DNA from: Desulfobulbaceae bacterium
GTDB lineage: Bacteria; Desulfobacterota; Desulfobulbia; Desulfobulbales; SURF-16
NCBI GenBank assembly: GCA_021160685.1
Contig: JAGHCC010000175.1
Coordinates: forward strand, 1-9,649
Length of the DNA: 9,649 bases
Reading direction: 5' to 3'
Within the stretch, counting starts at the first letter, position 1. Each line of letters starts with the position of its first letter. Of the stretch, positions 1 through 6,740 are shown one piece after another. The notes under the pieces were generated by a model. It searched no databases, had not been told where the DNA came from, and saw only the letters and a program-made list of their open reading frames with translations. A program made the translations under genes and the position numbers.

Positions 1-346
1 ATATAAATGTATGTAGCTGATAGTTCATGGTTGATAGTTGAAAATGTGTAAATGTTCGGCAGCACTCCAACTGCGTACGATTAGGTTGATTCACATAGGA
101 CTACTATACCGCGAAGCGGTGTCATCGCCAGCCTGCTCGGAGTCTGCGCTTACCTGTACACATCTGAAGCACTGCCAAACATTTACGATTTTGTGGTTTC
201 AGCTGTTTTTCGGCATCAAGCCGAATATTTACGAAAATGCGATGAGCTATCAGTTTTTTTGAAAATTTATCCTTAAGTTAACGGCATTGAGTCTGAGAGG
301 CACGTCAGACAGGACATACCGGAATTGAATAAAGCGGAGATACCTT
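1..346. other. Gene-free leader upstream of ileS with small hairpins
   Basis: I see no convincing gene here; the longest open frame (38-262, +) has no Shine-Dalgarno sequence and no recognisable protein pattern. Visible structure: a direct repeat TGATAGTT at 18-25 and 32-39; a hairpin ACCGC-GAA-GCGGT at 108-120; a perfect hairpin TTCGGC-ATCAA-GCCGAA at 209-225; an octamer ATTTACGA at 181-188 and again at 227-234; a T7 run at 254-260; and a 6-bp stem GTCTGA/TCAGAC with an 8-nt loop at 291-310, which would lie in the ileS leader about 37 nt before the start. No good sigma-70 -35/-10 pair stood out. There is no sign of a T-box leader. Confidence 0.6.
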
Positions 347-3139
347 GTGGATTATAAAAAGACATTGAATTTGCCTCGAACGAAATTCAAGATGAAGGCC
401 AATTTGACTCAGAAAGAGCCGGAGTTCCTGAAAAAATGGGAAAAGGAAGATCTTTACGGCCAACTTGAGGCAGCAGGAAGCGGCAAGCCCGTGTACATGC
501 TTCACGATGGCCCTCCCTATGCCAACGGCCATATTCATCTGGGTACCGCTTTTAACAAGGTGTTGAAAGACATCATCTTGAAATCAAAGCGCATGGCAGG
601 CTTTCATTGTCCCTATATTCCCGGCTGGGACTGTCATGGACTGCCCATTGAGCATAATGTCGACAAGGAACTGGGAGAAAAGAAAAAAAAGATCGGCAAA
701 CTGGCCTTTCGCGGCGCCTGCCGCAAGTACGCCAGGAAGTGGATTAAGATCCAGAAGGCTGACTTCAAGAGGCTTGGCGTTTTTGGTGACTGGGAGAATC
801 CTTATCTCACCATTGATTTTTCTTACGAAACCGCCATTGCCAGAGAGTTTAACCGTTTCCTGATGAACGGTTCGGTGACCAGGAGTAAAAAGCCGGTTTA
901 CTGGTGTTCATCTTGCGTGACGGCCCTGGCCGAGGCCGAGGTGGAGTATTACGATCATTCTTCTCCCTCTATTTTTGTCAAATTCAGGGTGGAGGAAGAT
1001 CTGTCAGATATCATCCCTGAACTGGCCGGGAAAAAGGTTTCGGTGGTGATCTGGACAACCACTCCCTGGACATTGCCGGCCAACCTGGCCGTGGCCTTTC
1101 ATCCGGATTTTACCTATGCCGCCGTTGAGACAGGCGATGAGGTTCTGATCGTGGCTGAAGAGTTAGTCGAGCAGGCCTTTACGGAGTTCGGTATTGATGA
1201 CTACAAGGTGATCGCCACCTTTTCTGCCGCAGGTCTTGAAAAACGGACATGCAGACATCCCTTCATGGAACGGGAATCCCTCATGGTTTTGGCCAATTAT
1301 GTGACCCTGGATACTGGTACCGGTTGTGTTCATACGGCGCCGGGTCATGGCCGGGACGATTATCTCACCGGACTTCGCTATGGTCTGGAGCCGTTATCTC
1401 CGGTTGATAATCACGGCCGTTTCACCGATGAGGCCGGGCCCTACCGCGGTCTGTTCATCACGGATGCCAATCAGGTGATTATTGATGATTTGAGTAAAAA
1501 CGGCAGTCTGCTCAAACATGACACTCTTTCCCACAGCTTTCCCCATTGCTGGCGCTGCAAAAAACCGGTTAATTTTCGGGCCACGGAGCAGTGGTTTATC
1601 TCCATGGAGAAAAATGATCTGCGCAAGAAGACTCTGGCCGCCATTAAGGAATTGGCCTGGACCCCGAAGTGGGGCATGGAGCGGATTTACGGCATGGTTG
1701 AGACCCGTCCTGACTGGTGTCTGTCCCGCCAGAGGGCCTGGGGGGTGCCGTTGACTGTTTTTTACTGCAAAAAATGCGGCGAGGTGGCCAATAACGAGCA
1801 GGTCAACGAGCGGATCACTGAACTTTTTGCTAAAGAAGGGGCGGATGCCTGGTTTTCTCATGAAATTAGTGATTTTTTGGGCGCTGATGCCAAATGCGCC
1901 AAATGCGGATCAATTGAGTTTGAAAAAGAAGAGGACATTCTTGATGTCTGGTTTGATTCCGGCGTCAGTTACGCGGCGGTTCTTGAGGAGCGCAACCTGC
2001 CGGTCCCGGCCGATCTCTATCTTGAAGGCAGTGATCAGCATCGTGGCTGGTTCCAGAGCTCTTTGCTGGCCTCAATGGGCACCCGGGGAGTTCCTCCCTA
2101 TAAAGGTGTGCTGACCCATGGTTTTGTCGTGGACGGTCATGGCAAAAAGATGTCGAAAAGCATCGGTAATGTCATTGCCCCCAAGGAGATTATTGATCAG
2201 TACGGTGCAGAGATTCTGCGTATGTGGGTCGCTTTCGAGGATTATCGGGATGATATCAAAATTTCGGACGAGATCCTGAAACAGCTTTCAGACGGCTACC
2301 GGAAAATCAGAAATACCATTCGTTATTTTCTCGGCAATCTTTCAGATTTTGATCCGGCAGCACATCGGGTTGATTTTGCCGACATGGAGGAACTTGATCG
2401 TTGGGCTCTTTCTCAAATGGAACATCTAAAGTGCAAGGTGGCAAAGGGCTATCATGAATTTGAGTTCCATACGGTCATGCATGCTTTGCATTATTTTTGT
2501 ACCGTGACCATGAGCGCTTTTTATCTGGATATCATCAAAGACAGGCTGTACACGTCGACTCTGGCTTCCAGGGAACGCAGGTCGGCCCAGACCGTGCTTT
2601 ACGAGATTCTTGACGCGCTTATCAGGATGATGACGCCGGTGTTGAGTTTCACCATGGCCGAGGTCTGGAGTTATCTGCCCCCGGACGCTGACCGGGAGGC
2701 CAATCCCTTTGTTGCCGGATTTGCGCCGTTTAATGATGAGTATCTGCAGCCTGATCTTGAACAAAGATGGGACCGGTTGCTGGAGATCAGGTCAGAGGTA
2801 ACCCGGGTGTTGGAGCATGCCCGGCGCGACAAGATCATCGGTCATTCCCTGGAAGCGGAAGTCTGGCTGGCCGCCGATGGTGAATTGAGCGATTTTCTCA
2901 AGCAGAACTGGCAGCAGCTGGAAACGATTTCAATTGTCTCGGCTATGCATCAGACGGATCAGGCCGGGGCCGGAAGCGTTGAAAGCGAAATTCCTGGTTT
3001 GTCAATTATTGTGAAACCGGCCAGGGGTGAAAAATGTGAACGCTGCTGGATCAGGTCTGAAACCGTGGGACAGGACAGCAGCCACCCGGAGATCTGTGAG
3101 CGTTGCTCCAGGGTCATGGCGGAGATTGAGAAGGGCTAA
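347..3139 (+). CDS. ileS: Isoleucyl-tRNA synthetase (class I aminoacyl-tRNA synthetase)
   Basis: It charges tRNA-Ile with isoleucine in the cytoplasm and edits mischarged valine. The protein is 930 aa, the normal full length for bacterial IleRS. The class I HIGH-type motif reads HIHLG at residues 62-66, and KMSKS is at 601-605. The CP1 editing domain is marked by WTTTPW (236-241) and GHGRDDY (333-339), with the aspartate pair 337-338. The C-terminal zinc finger has C897, C900, C917 and C920 (CxxC...CxxC), which places it with the common zinc-containing bacterial type. The start is GTG at 347, with GGAG at 336-339 and a 7-nt spacer; the next in-frame ATG would cut into the conserved N-terminus. 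Many relatives have lspA directly downstream, but here the next gene is a DUF1269-type gene. Identification is secure. Confidence 0.98.
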   Translation: MDYKKTLNLPRTKFKMKANLTQKEPEFLKKWEKEDLYGQLEAAGSGKPVYMLHDGPPYANGHIHLGTAFNKVLKDIILKSKRMAGFHCPYIPGWDCHGLPIEHNVDKELGEKKKKIGKLAFRGACRKYARKWIKIQKADFKRLGVFGDWENPYLTIDFSYETAIAREFNRFLMNGSVTRSKKPVYWCSSCVTALAEAEVEYYDHSSPSIFVKFRVEEDLSDIIPELAGKKVSVVIWTTTPWTLPANLAVAFHPDFTYAAVETGDEVLIVAEELVEQAFTEFGIDDYKVIATFSAAGLEKRTCRHPFMERESLMVLANYVTLDTGTGCVHTAPGHGRDDYLTGLRYGLEPLSPVDNHGRFTDEAGPYRGLFITDANQVIIDDLSKNGSLLKHDTLSHSFPHCWRCKKPVNFRATEQWFISMEKNDLRKKTLAAIKELAWTPKWGMERIYGMVETRPDWCLSRQRAWGVPLTVFYCKKCGEVANNEQVNERITELFAKEGADAWFSHEISDFLGADAKCAKCGSIEFEKEEDILDVWFDSGVSYAAVLEERNLPVPADLYLEGSDQHRGWFQSSLLASMGTRGVPPYKGVLTHGFVVDGHGKKMSKSIGNVIAPKEIIDQYGAEILRMWVAFEDYRDDIKISDEILKQLSDGYRKIRNTIRYFLGNLSDFDPAAHRVDFADMEELDRWALSQMEHLKCKVAKGYHEFEFHTVMHALHYFCTVTMSAFYLDIIKDRLYTSTLASRERRSAQTVLYEILDALIRMMTPVLSFTMAEVWSYLPPDADREANPFVAGFAPFNDEYLQPDLEQRWDRLLEIRSEVTRVLEHARRDKIIGHSLEAEVWLAADGELSDFLKQNWQQLETISIVSAMHQTDQAGAGSVESEIPGLSIIVKPARGEKCERCWIRSETVGQDSSHPEICERCSRVMAEIEKG

Positions 3140-3164
3140 AAGAGCAAAAGCAATAAAATTTGAG

Positions 3165-3180
3165 CTGATCAGTTTTTTTT
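3165..3180 (+). terminator. Possible weak terminator after ileS
   Basis: The 8-bp palindrome CTGATCAG (3165-3172) is followed at once by eight T residues (3173-3180), 25 nt after the ileS stop codon. The T run is good but the stem is very short, so termination here would be weak; flanking A and T runs could lengthen it slightly. This is a tentative call. Confidence 0.35.
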
Positions 3181-3266
3181 GCCCTGTAGCCATTTATAAA
3201 AAATGAACAGTATCGAGGGCAGCAGTATTCCATGTTGCTGAGGTCTATTAATTAGAGGAGAACAAA

Positions 3267-3764
3267 ATGAGTAACCTTGTTGTAGTAACTTTTGATGATG
3301 CGTCAACCGCCTTTGAAGTGCGGGCTGAGCTCGCCAAGATGCAAAAAGAATATCTGATCGATATGGAAGACGCCGTGGTTGTAACTAAAGACGGCGAGGG
3401 CAAGATAAAGCTCCACCAGGCGGTCAATCTGACCGCTGCCGGTGCCGTGGGAGGAAGTTTTTGGGGCATGTTGATCGGATTCATCTTTTTAAATCCCCTG
3501 CTTGGTATGGCAGTGGGAGCAGCCAGTGGTGCTATTTCCGGTGCCATGGCCGATATCGGCATTAATGACAAGACTATGAAAGAGATGGCTGAGTCATTTA
3601 AGCCCGGCGGCTCTGCCCTTTTTGTCCTGGTGAGAAAATCTACTCCTGACAAAGTTCTGGAACGACTTGCTCCTTTTGCCGGCAAGGGCAAAGTCATCCA
3701 GACATCGCTTGCCAAGGATAGAGAAGATGCCTTGCGTGAAGTGCAGGAGAAGGTACAGATGTAA
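3267..3764 (+). CDS. DUF1269-type membrane protein with double glycine zipper
   Basis: A 165-aa protein resembling the DUF1269 (COG4803) family, whose function is not known. The N-terminal part (about 1-50) is a soluble alpha/beta region resembling the family's opening. Two hydrophobic glycine-rich segments follow, about 56-75 and 78-96. Both carry a strict four-residue glycine zipper: G59, G63, G67, G71 and G80, G84, G88, G92, a pattern that suits tight helix packing in a membrane. The C-terminal third (about 97-165) is soluble and charged. The start ATG has GAGGAG at 3255-3260 with a 6-nt spacer. The gene lies 127 nt after ileS with a possible weak terminator between, so it is probably transcribed separately, and it converges on the next gene. 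Family assignment is from pattern recognition; no enzymatic motif is visible. Confidence 0.8.
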   Translation: MSNLVVVTFDDASTAFEVRAELAKMQKEYLIDMEDAVVVTKDGEGKIKLHQAVNLTAAGAVGGSFWGMLIGFIFLNPLLGMAVGAASGAISGAMADIGINDKTMKEMAESFKPGGSALFVLVRKSTPDKVLERLAPFAGKGKVIQTSLAKDREDALREVQEKVQM

Positions 3765-3864
3765 GAGCTTACAACAGGAAAATAAAAGAGGGGCAGGTTG
3801 ATTTGTTCATGTCAAATAGACAAGTCGAGTACCAAAATGTTCTGTCCCTTTTCCTGGTACCGCA

Positions 3865-4009
3865 AACCTTGATGAACCCGTAAAAATCTAAAACTTAACG
3901 CAAAAGACGCAAGAGGCGCAAAAGTAACTATTTGATTTTCAAGAAAAAACTTTTGCGTCCTTCGCGTCTTTTGCGTTGAAAAAATAGTTTTTACGAGTTC
4001 ATCAACCTT
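3865..4009. repeat. 133-bp imperfect palindromic repeat, MITE-like
   Basis: Two 55-nt arms, 3871-3925 and 3949-4003, are inverted copies with 41 of 55 positions matching and a 23-nt spacer. The best-conserved parts are the outer GATGAAC...CGTAAAAA block and the inner AACGCAAAAGACGC and GCAAAAGT blocks; the middle (arm positions 17-24) has diverged. AACCTT sits directly outside both ends (3865-3870 and 4004-4009), a candidate 6-bp target duplication. The inverted match also extends 2 bp (TT/AA) into these flanks, so the exact ends are uncertain. It lies between two convergent genes and could act as a two-way terminator. Sequences of this kind recur in deltaproteobacterial genomes as far as I recall. 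Confidence 0.75.
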
Positions 4010-4054
4010 AACCATGAGCAAGAGTCCACCCGAGCCATTGGTTGTGTCAAAAAG

Positions 4055-5032
4055 TCACCCGCCAGATTTTTTTGTCCTGAAGATTCTTTTCGTCACGTAT
4101 TGATAGATAAGTCCGGTCAGAAGGCTGCCAAGTAAAAAAATCAGAATCAGCATCATGACGCGTATAAAGGTGTAGTTGACAAAGGCTTCATTTTTTAGTT
4201 CCGCCACATTGGCAAGACGATGTATGGCCTCGGACATTTTGTTCGTGTCGGCTATAAGCTGTTTGACTTGCGGTTGTATGAGCGCCTCTAGCAGCCCCAT
4301 CTGTACTATAGCATTTGACAGTAAGGGCATTCGCGAGCCTAAGTAGATGCCCCGCTCGGCCAGCAGGAGCAATTCTTCGGCCTTCTGTGTTGTCTGTTCG
4401 ACCGACTTGAATAAGCCGCTGCCTTCCTCGGTGTGCTTAATGCCGGGCTCATGACGCTCGGCGGCAAAATCTTTAAAGCGAATGGAAAAGTAGATCAGTT
4501 GCTTGGGGTATTGTTGTCGCCAGTTGCGGATAAGGCTGCGAAGTTCCTTTTGCTCTTTTGGTGTGAGTATCTTGGCAGCGATTAACCAGATATCCTTCTC
4601 GAGGAGCTTGAACGCACTGACCAACGGTTGGGTTGGGACGCCGAACTCCGCGAGCCACTCTTTTTCGTTGATCATGCGGCCCAAGGTTGTCAACACCACC
4701 ATGTCCAGCAGTCCTACCTCAGGGTTAGGGCCGGCGGCAATGATGAAGGCTGCGGAAACCGACGCGACAGCAACACGACGAGCATGGAGGCGAATCTCGA
4801 GGTTCGGAGTTTGAGCCTCCACTTCGAGCACTGCCTGTACAAGAATGGATTTGAAACGATCACCGAAGCTCATCAGTTCGGACTGCAATTCTATCAGCGT
4901 GGTACGGTCTTCACTTGCTTGTGTTTCGTCACGTTCTTCTGCCCCATAAACGGCCGTGCCTGTTAGGACAACCACCAGAAAGCACAGCAGGAGTGACATA
5001 AGACCACGATGCCAACTTTTGATATGGACCAT
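4055..5032 (-). CDS. Secreted, C-terminally membrane-anchored protein of unknown function
   Basis: I do not recognise the family. With the preferred start the protein is 325 aa. It opens with a signal peptide: basic residues, a hydrophobic stretch at about 11-24, then a likely cleavage site near AVYG-AEE. The body is mostly helical and charged, with conspicuous runs such as LLEKDIWLIAAKILTPKEQK. A single strong transmembrane segment lies at about 290-313, followed by a short basic tail (RTKKSGG). This predicts a periplasmic body held in the inner membrane by its C-terminus. AGGAGG at 5041-5046 is 8 nt from the ATG at 5032 but only 2 nt from the upstream ATG at 5038, so 5032 is the better start. 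The miniature element at 5098-5250 sits just upstream and may have separated the gene from its promoter. Confidence 0.8.
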   Translation of the reverse strand: MVHIKSWHRGLMSLLLCFLVVVLTGTAVYGAEERDETQASEDRTTLIELQSELMSFGDRFKSILVQAVLEVEAQTPNLEIRLHARRVAVASVSAAFIIAAGPNPEVGLLDMVVLTTLGRMINEKEWLAEFGVPTQPLVSAFKLLEKDIWLIAAKILTPKEQKELRSLIRNWRQQYPKQLIYFSIRFKDFAAERHEPGIKHTEEGSGLFKSVEQTTQKAEELLLLAERGIYLGSRMPLLSNAIVQMGLLEALIQPQVKQLIADTNKMSEAIHRLANVAELKNEAFVNYTFIRVMMLILIFLLGSLLTGLIYQYVTKRIFRTKKSGG

Positions 5033-5040
5033 CACCATTT

Positions 5041-5046
5041 CCTCCT
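5041..5046 (-). promoter_or_regulatory. Ribosome binding site that decides the start at 5032
   Basis: A perfect AGGAGG on the minus strand. Its distance to the two in-frame ATG codons is 2 nt (5038) and 8 nt (5032), which favours the downstream one. Confidence 0.7.
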
Positions 5047-5089
5047 ATTTGCCGATACAGTAATCTGTGACAAGAAGTTCCTTTTTGTA

Positions 5090-5258
5090 GAAAGGAGGTA
5101 AACGTTCACCAGCACCTCATCTTTGCCCATTTGGGCCTGCTTGAATAACACCAGTATGCTACGCAGTCCCAAATGAACAAATATAAGGCACTGGTAAACG
5201 CTTACGGCTTTGTAATTTATCGAAACCCCTGATCCTGGTGAACGGTTTACGAAAGGAG
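5090..5258. mobile_element. IS66-type miniature inverted-repeat element (MITE) with 8-bp target duplication
   Basis: The element itself is 5098-5250 (153 bp). Its left end reads GTAAACGTTCACCAG and its right end, on the opposite strand, GTAAACCGTTCACCAG: terminal inverted repeats matching at 15 of 16 positions with one inserted base. Immediately outside lies GAAAGGAG on both sides (5090-5097 and 5251-5258), a perfect 8-bp direct repeat. IS66-family elements are known for ends starting with GTAA and 8-bp target duplications, so this is best read as a non-autonomous IS66 derivative. It has no transposase gene. A third, end-like copy lies inside at 5191-5205 (CTGGTAAACGCTTAC). The frame running through it on the minus strand (5032-5283) is an artefact of the insertion. 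It sits between the four-helix membrane protein gene and the anchored-protein gene. Confidence 0.8.
5098..5205 (-). repeat. 43-bp hairpin within the miniature element
   Basis: Arms 5098-5140 and 5163-5205 are inverted copies (34 of 43 matching) around a 22-nt loop. Seven of the nine mismatches are transitions, and every one is in the orientation that gives a G-U pair in the minus-strand RNA. That transcript could pair 41 of 43 positions, leaving two G-A mismatches. A smaller hairpin GCCC-ATTT-GGGC (5125-5136) lies within the left arm. Confidence 0.75.
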
Positions 5259-5300
5259 CATATGAAAATTTTTCTTGCATCATCTCTCCGTATTTTTAGC

Positions 5301-5699
5301 TTATGTTTTATTTTTAAAAAAGCGTGTTGATGTTGTATGGAATAAAAGTATCAGGGTCCATATATACAGAACAACCTGAAGAAGCCTTAAAAGGTTGGGG
5401 ATTGGATTATGGGTCAGGGAACTTAACGTTGGCAGGATAGAAAGTGGGATACTAATGGCAAAAATAAGGACCATGCTCCATCTGGCCCAGTTTTTGCCCT
5501 TGTTGATTTGATAAATCAGAAAAAATGATATAACCCAGAGAAAAATTGAAGTGAAAACCAGAAAATCGGGTGTCCTGACGCCCCAGTGACGGAAAACTGT
5601 AATCATGATTCGAATAAAGTTGATAGCTATTATCGAATAGAGCACCTTAGTCGCCAAAGCAACTTTTTCTGGTGTTTTAAGTTTTTGATTTTTTGACAT
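5301..5699 (-). CDS. Small four-helix membrane protein, unknown function
   Basis: The 132-aa protein has four predicted membrane segments at about 14-36, 46-65, 72-92 and 103-122. A basic N-terminus (KNQKLK) and basic C-terminal tail (RFFKNKT) suggest both ends face the cytoplasm. The loop between helices 2 and 3 contains NKGKNWARW, a loop type seen in several small uncharacterised membrane-protein families; I cannot name the family. Two starts are possible. The ATG at 5711 lacks a Shine-Dalgarno sequence, while the ATG at 5699 has GGAG (5706-5709) with a 6-nt spacer, so 5699 is preferred. It lies 44 nt downstream of a YkuD gene on the same strand and is probably the last gene of that operon. 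Confidence 0.8.
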   Translation of the reverse strand: MSKNQKLKTPEKVALATKVLYSIIAINFIRIMITVFRHWGVRTPDFLVFTSIFLWVISFFLIYQINKGKNWARWSMVLIFAISIPLSILPTLSSLTHNPIPNLLRLLQVVLYIWTLILLFHTTSTRFFKNKT

Positions 5700-5743
5700 A
5701 AAATACTCCATTTCTGAAGCGTTAAGTGATTTTTAAGCGAGCC

Positions 5744-6241
5744 CTATGGCTGAATTTTAATTGGGGTGCCTGGGTCTACTGCTTCCCATACTATGTCCAT
5801 ATGATGATTTTGTAATGCGATACAACCATTGGTCCAATTGAACAATTGGGCCAATGGGGCTGCCCACTCCCAGCCATTAGTTTGTCCATGGATCATGATG
5901 GCACCACCGGGATTAACACCCCGTTTGCGAGCGTTTGCGCTGTCCTGAGCATTGGGGTAGGAAATATGGATTGATTTGTAGTAGGCACTATTGGCGTTTT
6001 TATAATCCAGCAAATAGCTGCCTTCCGGTGTACGTTCATCACCTTGCTGTTGCTTATGTCCTTTTGGGTTGGCGCCAAAGGTGACTGGGTAGGCGGCATA
6101 ACTTTGTCCCTGTTGCATCAGATAGAGCTTGGCATCACTTTTATCGACCAGGACAGCATCGGCTTTTTTTCCACTGAACACCAGAGAGGGGAGTGATAAA
6201 AGTAACAGGCTGATCAGGATAAAAAAAGGCGTTAATCTCAT
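5744..6241 (-). CDS. YafK-like L,D-transpeptidase family protein (YkuD domain)
   Basis: A periplasmic cysteine enzyme of the YkuD fold, which forms or cleaves peptidoglycan peptide bonds. The 165-aa protein starts with a signal peptide or anchor (hydrophobic at about 5-22). The YkuD domain covers about 28-163. Catalytic-type residues are H118 in IMIHG and C140 in WTNGCIAL. The block DERTPEG (68-74), then NSAYYKSIHISYPN and NPGGAIMIHG, resembles the branch that includes E. coli YafK (DpaA), an enzyme reported to detach Braun lipoprotein from peptidoglycan. Whether this protein cuts or links cannot be read from the sequence. The ATG at 6241 is chosen because it opens directly on the signal peptide; upstream GGAG has an 11-nt spacer, rather long. 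It starts 16 nt after the stop of the preceding YkuD gene. Confidence 0.88.
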   Translation of the reverse strand: MRLTPFFILISLLLLSLPSLVFSGKKADAVLVDKSDAKLYLMQQGQSYAAYPVTFGANPKGHKQQQGDERTPEGSYLLDYKNANSAYYKSIHISYPNAQDSANARKRGVNPGGAIMIHGQTNGWEWAAPLAQLFNWTNGCIALQNHHMDIVWEAVDPGTPIKIQP

Positions 6242-6257
6242 GTCAATAGCGACTCCA

Positions 6258-6740
6258 TCATTCGGTCTCTGTTGTGACCACAATTAAAGTGCCAAGGGGG
6301 GCCCATTCAAACAGAGCTTTAGCATCATCATCCGTCAGTCCAACACAGCCTTGAGAGCCGACTGATTCAGTTAAATAGGTGTGCAGATATGAGCGTAGAG
6401 CGGTCATTTGGGTACCATGAATTGCCTTGCCGTCTGCAGTAAAGAACATGGTATAAGGCATTTCAGAACCGTAGGTTTTGCTGATGTATTTTTTTTCTTT
6501 GCGGAATATTTTGTATCTGCCAGCCGTGGTTTCTTTACCGTCTTTTCCAGTTATTACATCAAACTTGTAAATCTCGGTACCGTTCTCGATTGCAACCAGG
6601 GTTTGTTGTTCAATATTGACATGAATTTCTTTTATTGAAGGGGGTTCTGCAGCTATGAGCGTTGAACAAAAAGTGCTCAAAAAGGTCAGACAGAGCCCGA
6701 GTTTCAACCAGTATGCCAGGTAATATTTTAAACCTCTCAT
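6258..6740 (-). CDS. Second L,D-transpeptidase (YkuD domain), short secreted form
   Basis: A 160-aa protein with a signal peptide (hydrophobic at about 14-30, likely cleavage near LIAA-EPP) and a YkuD domain over about 37-156. Active-site residues are H108 in AIHGT and C132 in SQGCVGL, matching the family pattern HG...S-x-G-C. It differs clearly from its neighbour in both motif and spacing, so the pair is not a recent duplication. There is no LysM or other wall-binding domain. The ATG at 6740 has AAGGA at 6749-6753 with an 8-nt spacer. The gene heads a probable three-gene operon. Its start codon lies within a 37-bp tandem duplication. It probably acts on peptidoglycan or its attached proteins in the periplasm. 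Confidence 0.88.
   Translation of the reverse strand: MRGLKYYLAYWLKLGLCLTFLSTFCSTLIAAEPPSIKEIHVNIEQQTLVAIENGTEIYKFDVITGKDGKETTAGRYKIFRKEKKYISKTYGSEMPYTMFFTADGKAIHGTQMTALRSYLHTYLTESVGSQGCVGLTDDDAKALFEWAPLGTLIVVTTETE

Noticed and set aside
38..262. 74-codon open frame (+) before ileS
   Set aside because: No ribosome binding site, unusual cysteine and histidine content, and it runs through hairpins; no protein pattern recognised.
1..346. T-box leader controlling ileS
   Set aside because: No T-box consensus or specifier-type stem, and no strong terminator/antiterminator arrangement; only short isolated hairpins.
1394..1861. 155-codon frame antisense to ileS
   Set aside because: Shadow of a strongly coding region; ileS motifs are intact across it.
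3248..3715. 155-codon frame antisense to the DUF1269-type gene
   Set aside because: Serine- and proline-rich shadow translation; the sense gene has the ribosome binding site and family features.
3812..4021. 69-codon open frame (-)
   Set aside because: Translation of the 133-bp palindromic repeat.
5206..5213. Alternative right end of the miniature element at 5205
   Set aside because: The 8 bp after 5205 (GGCTTTGT) do not match the 8 bp before 5098 (GAAAGGAG), whereas those after 5250 match perfectly.
5032..5283. 83-codon open frame (-)
   Set aside because: Most of it is the inserted miniature element, so the present frame is a by-product of the insertion.
5262..5330. 22-codon plus-strand frame opening MKIFLASS with AAAGGAG upstream
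   Set aside because: Looks like a signal peptide start, but the spacer is only 3 nt, the purine-rich box is the element's target duplication, and the frame runs antisense into the membrane-protein gene.
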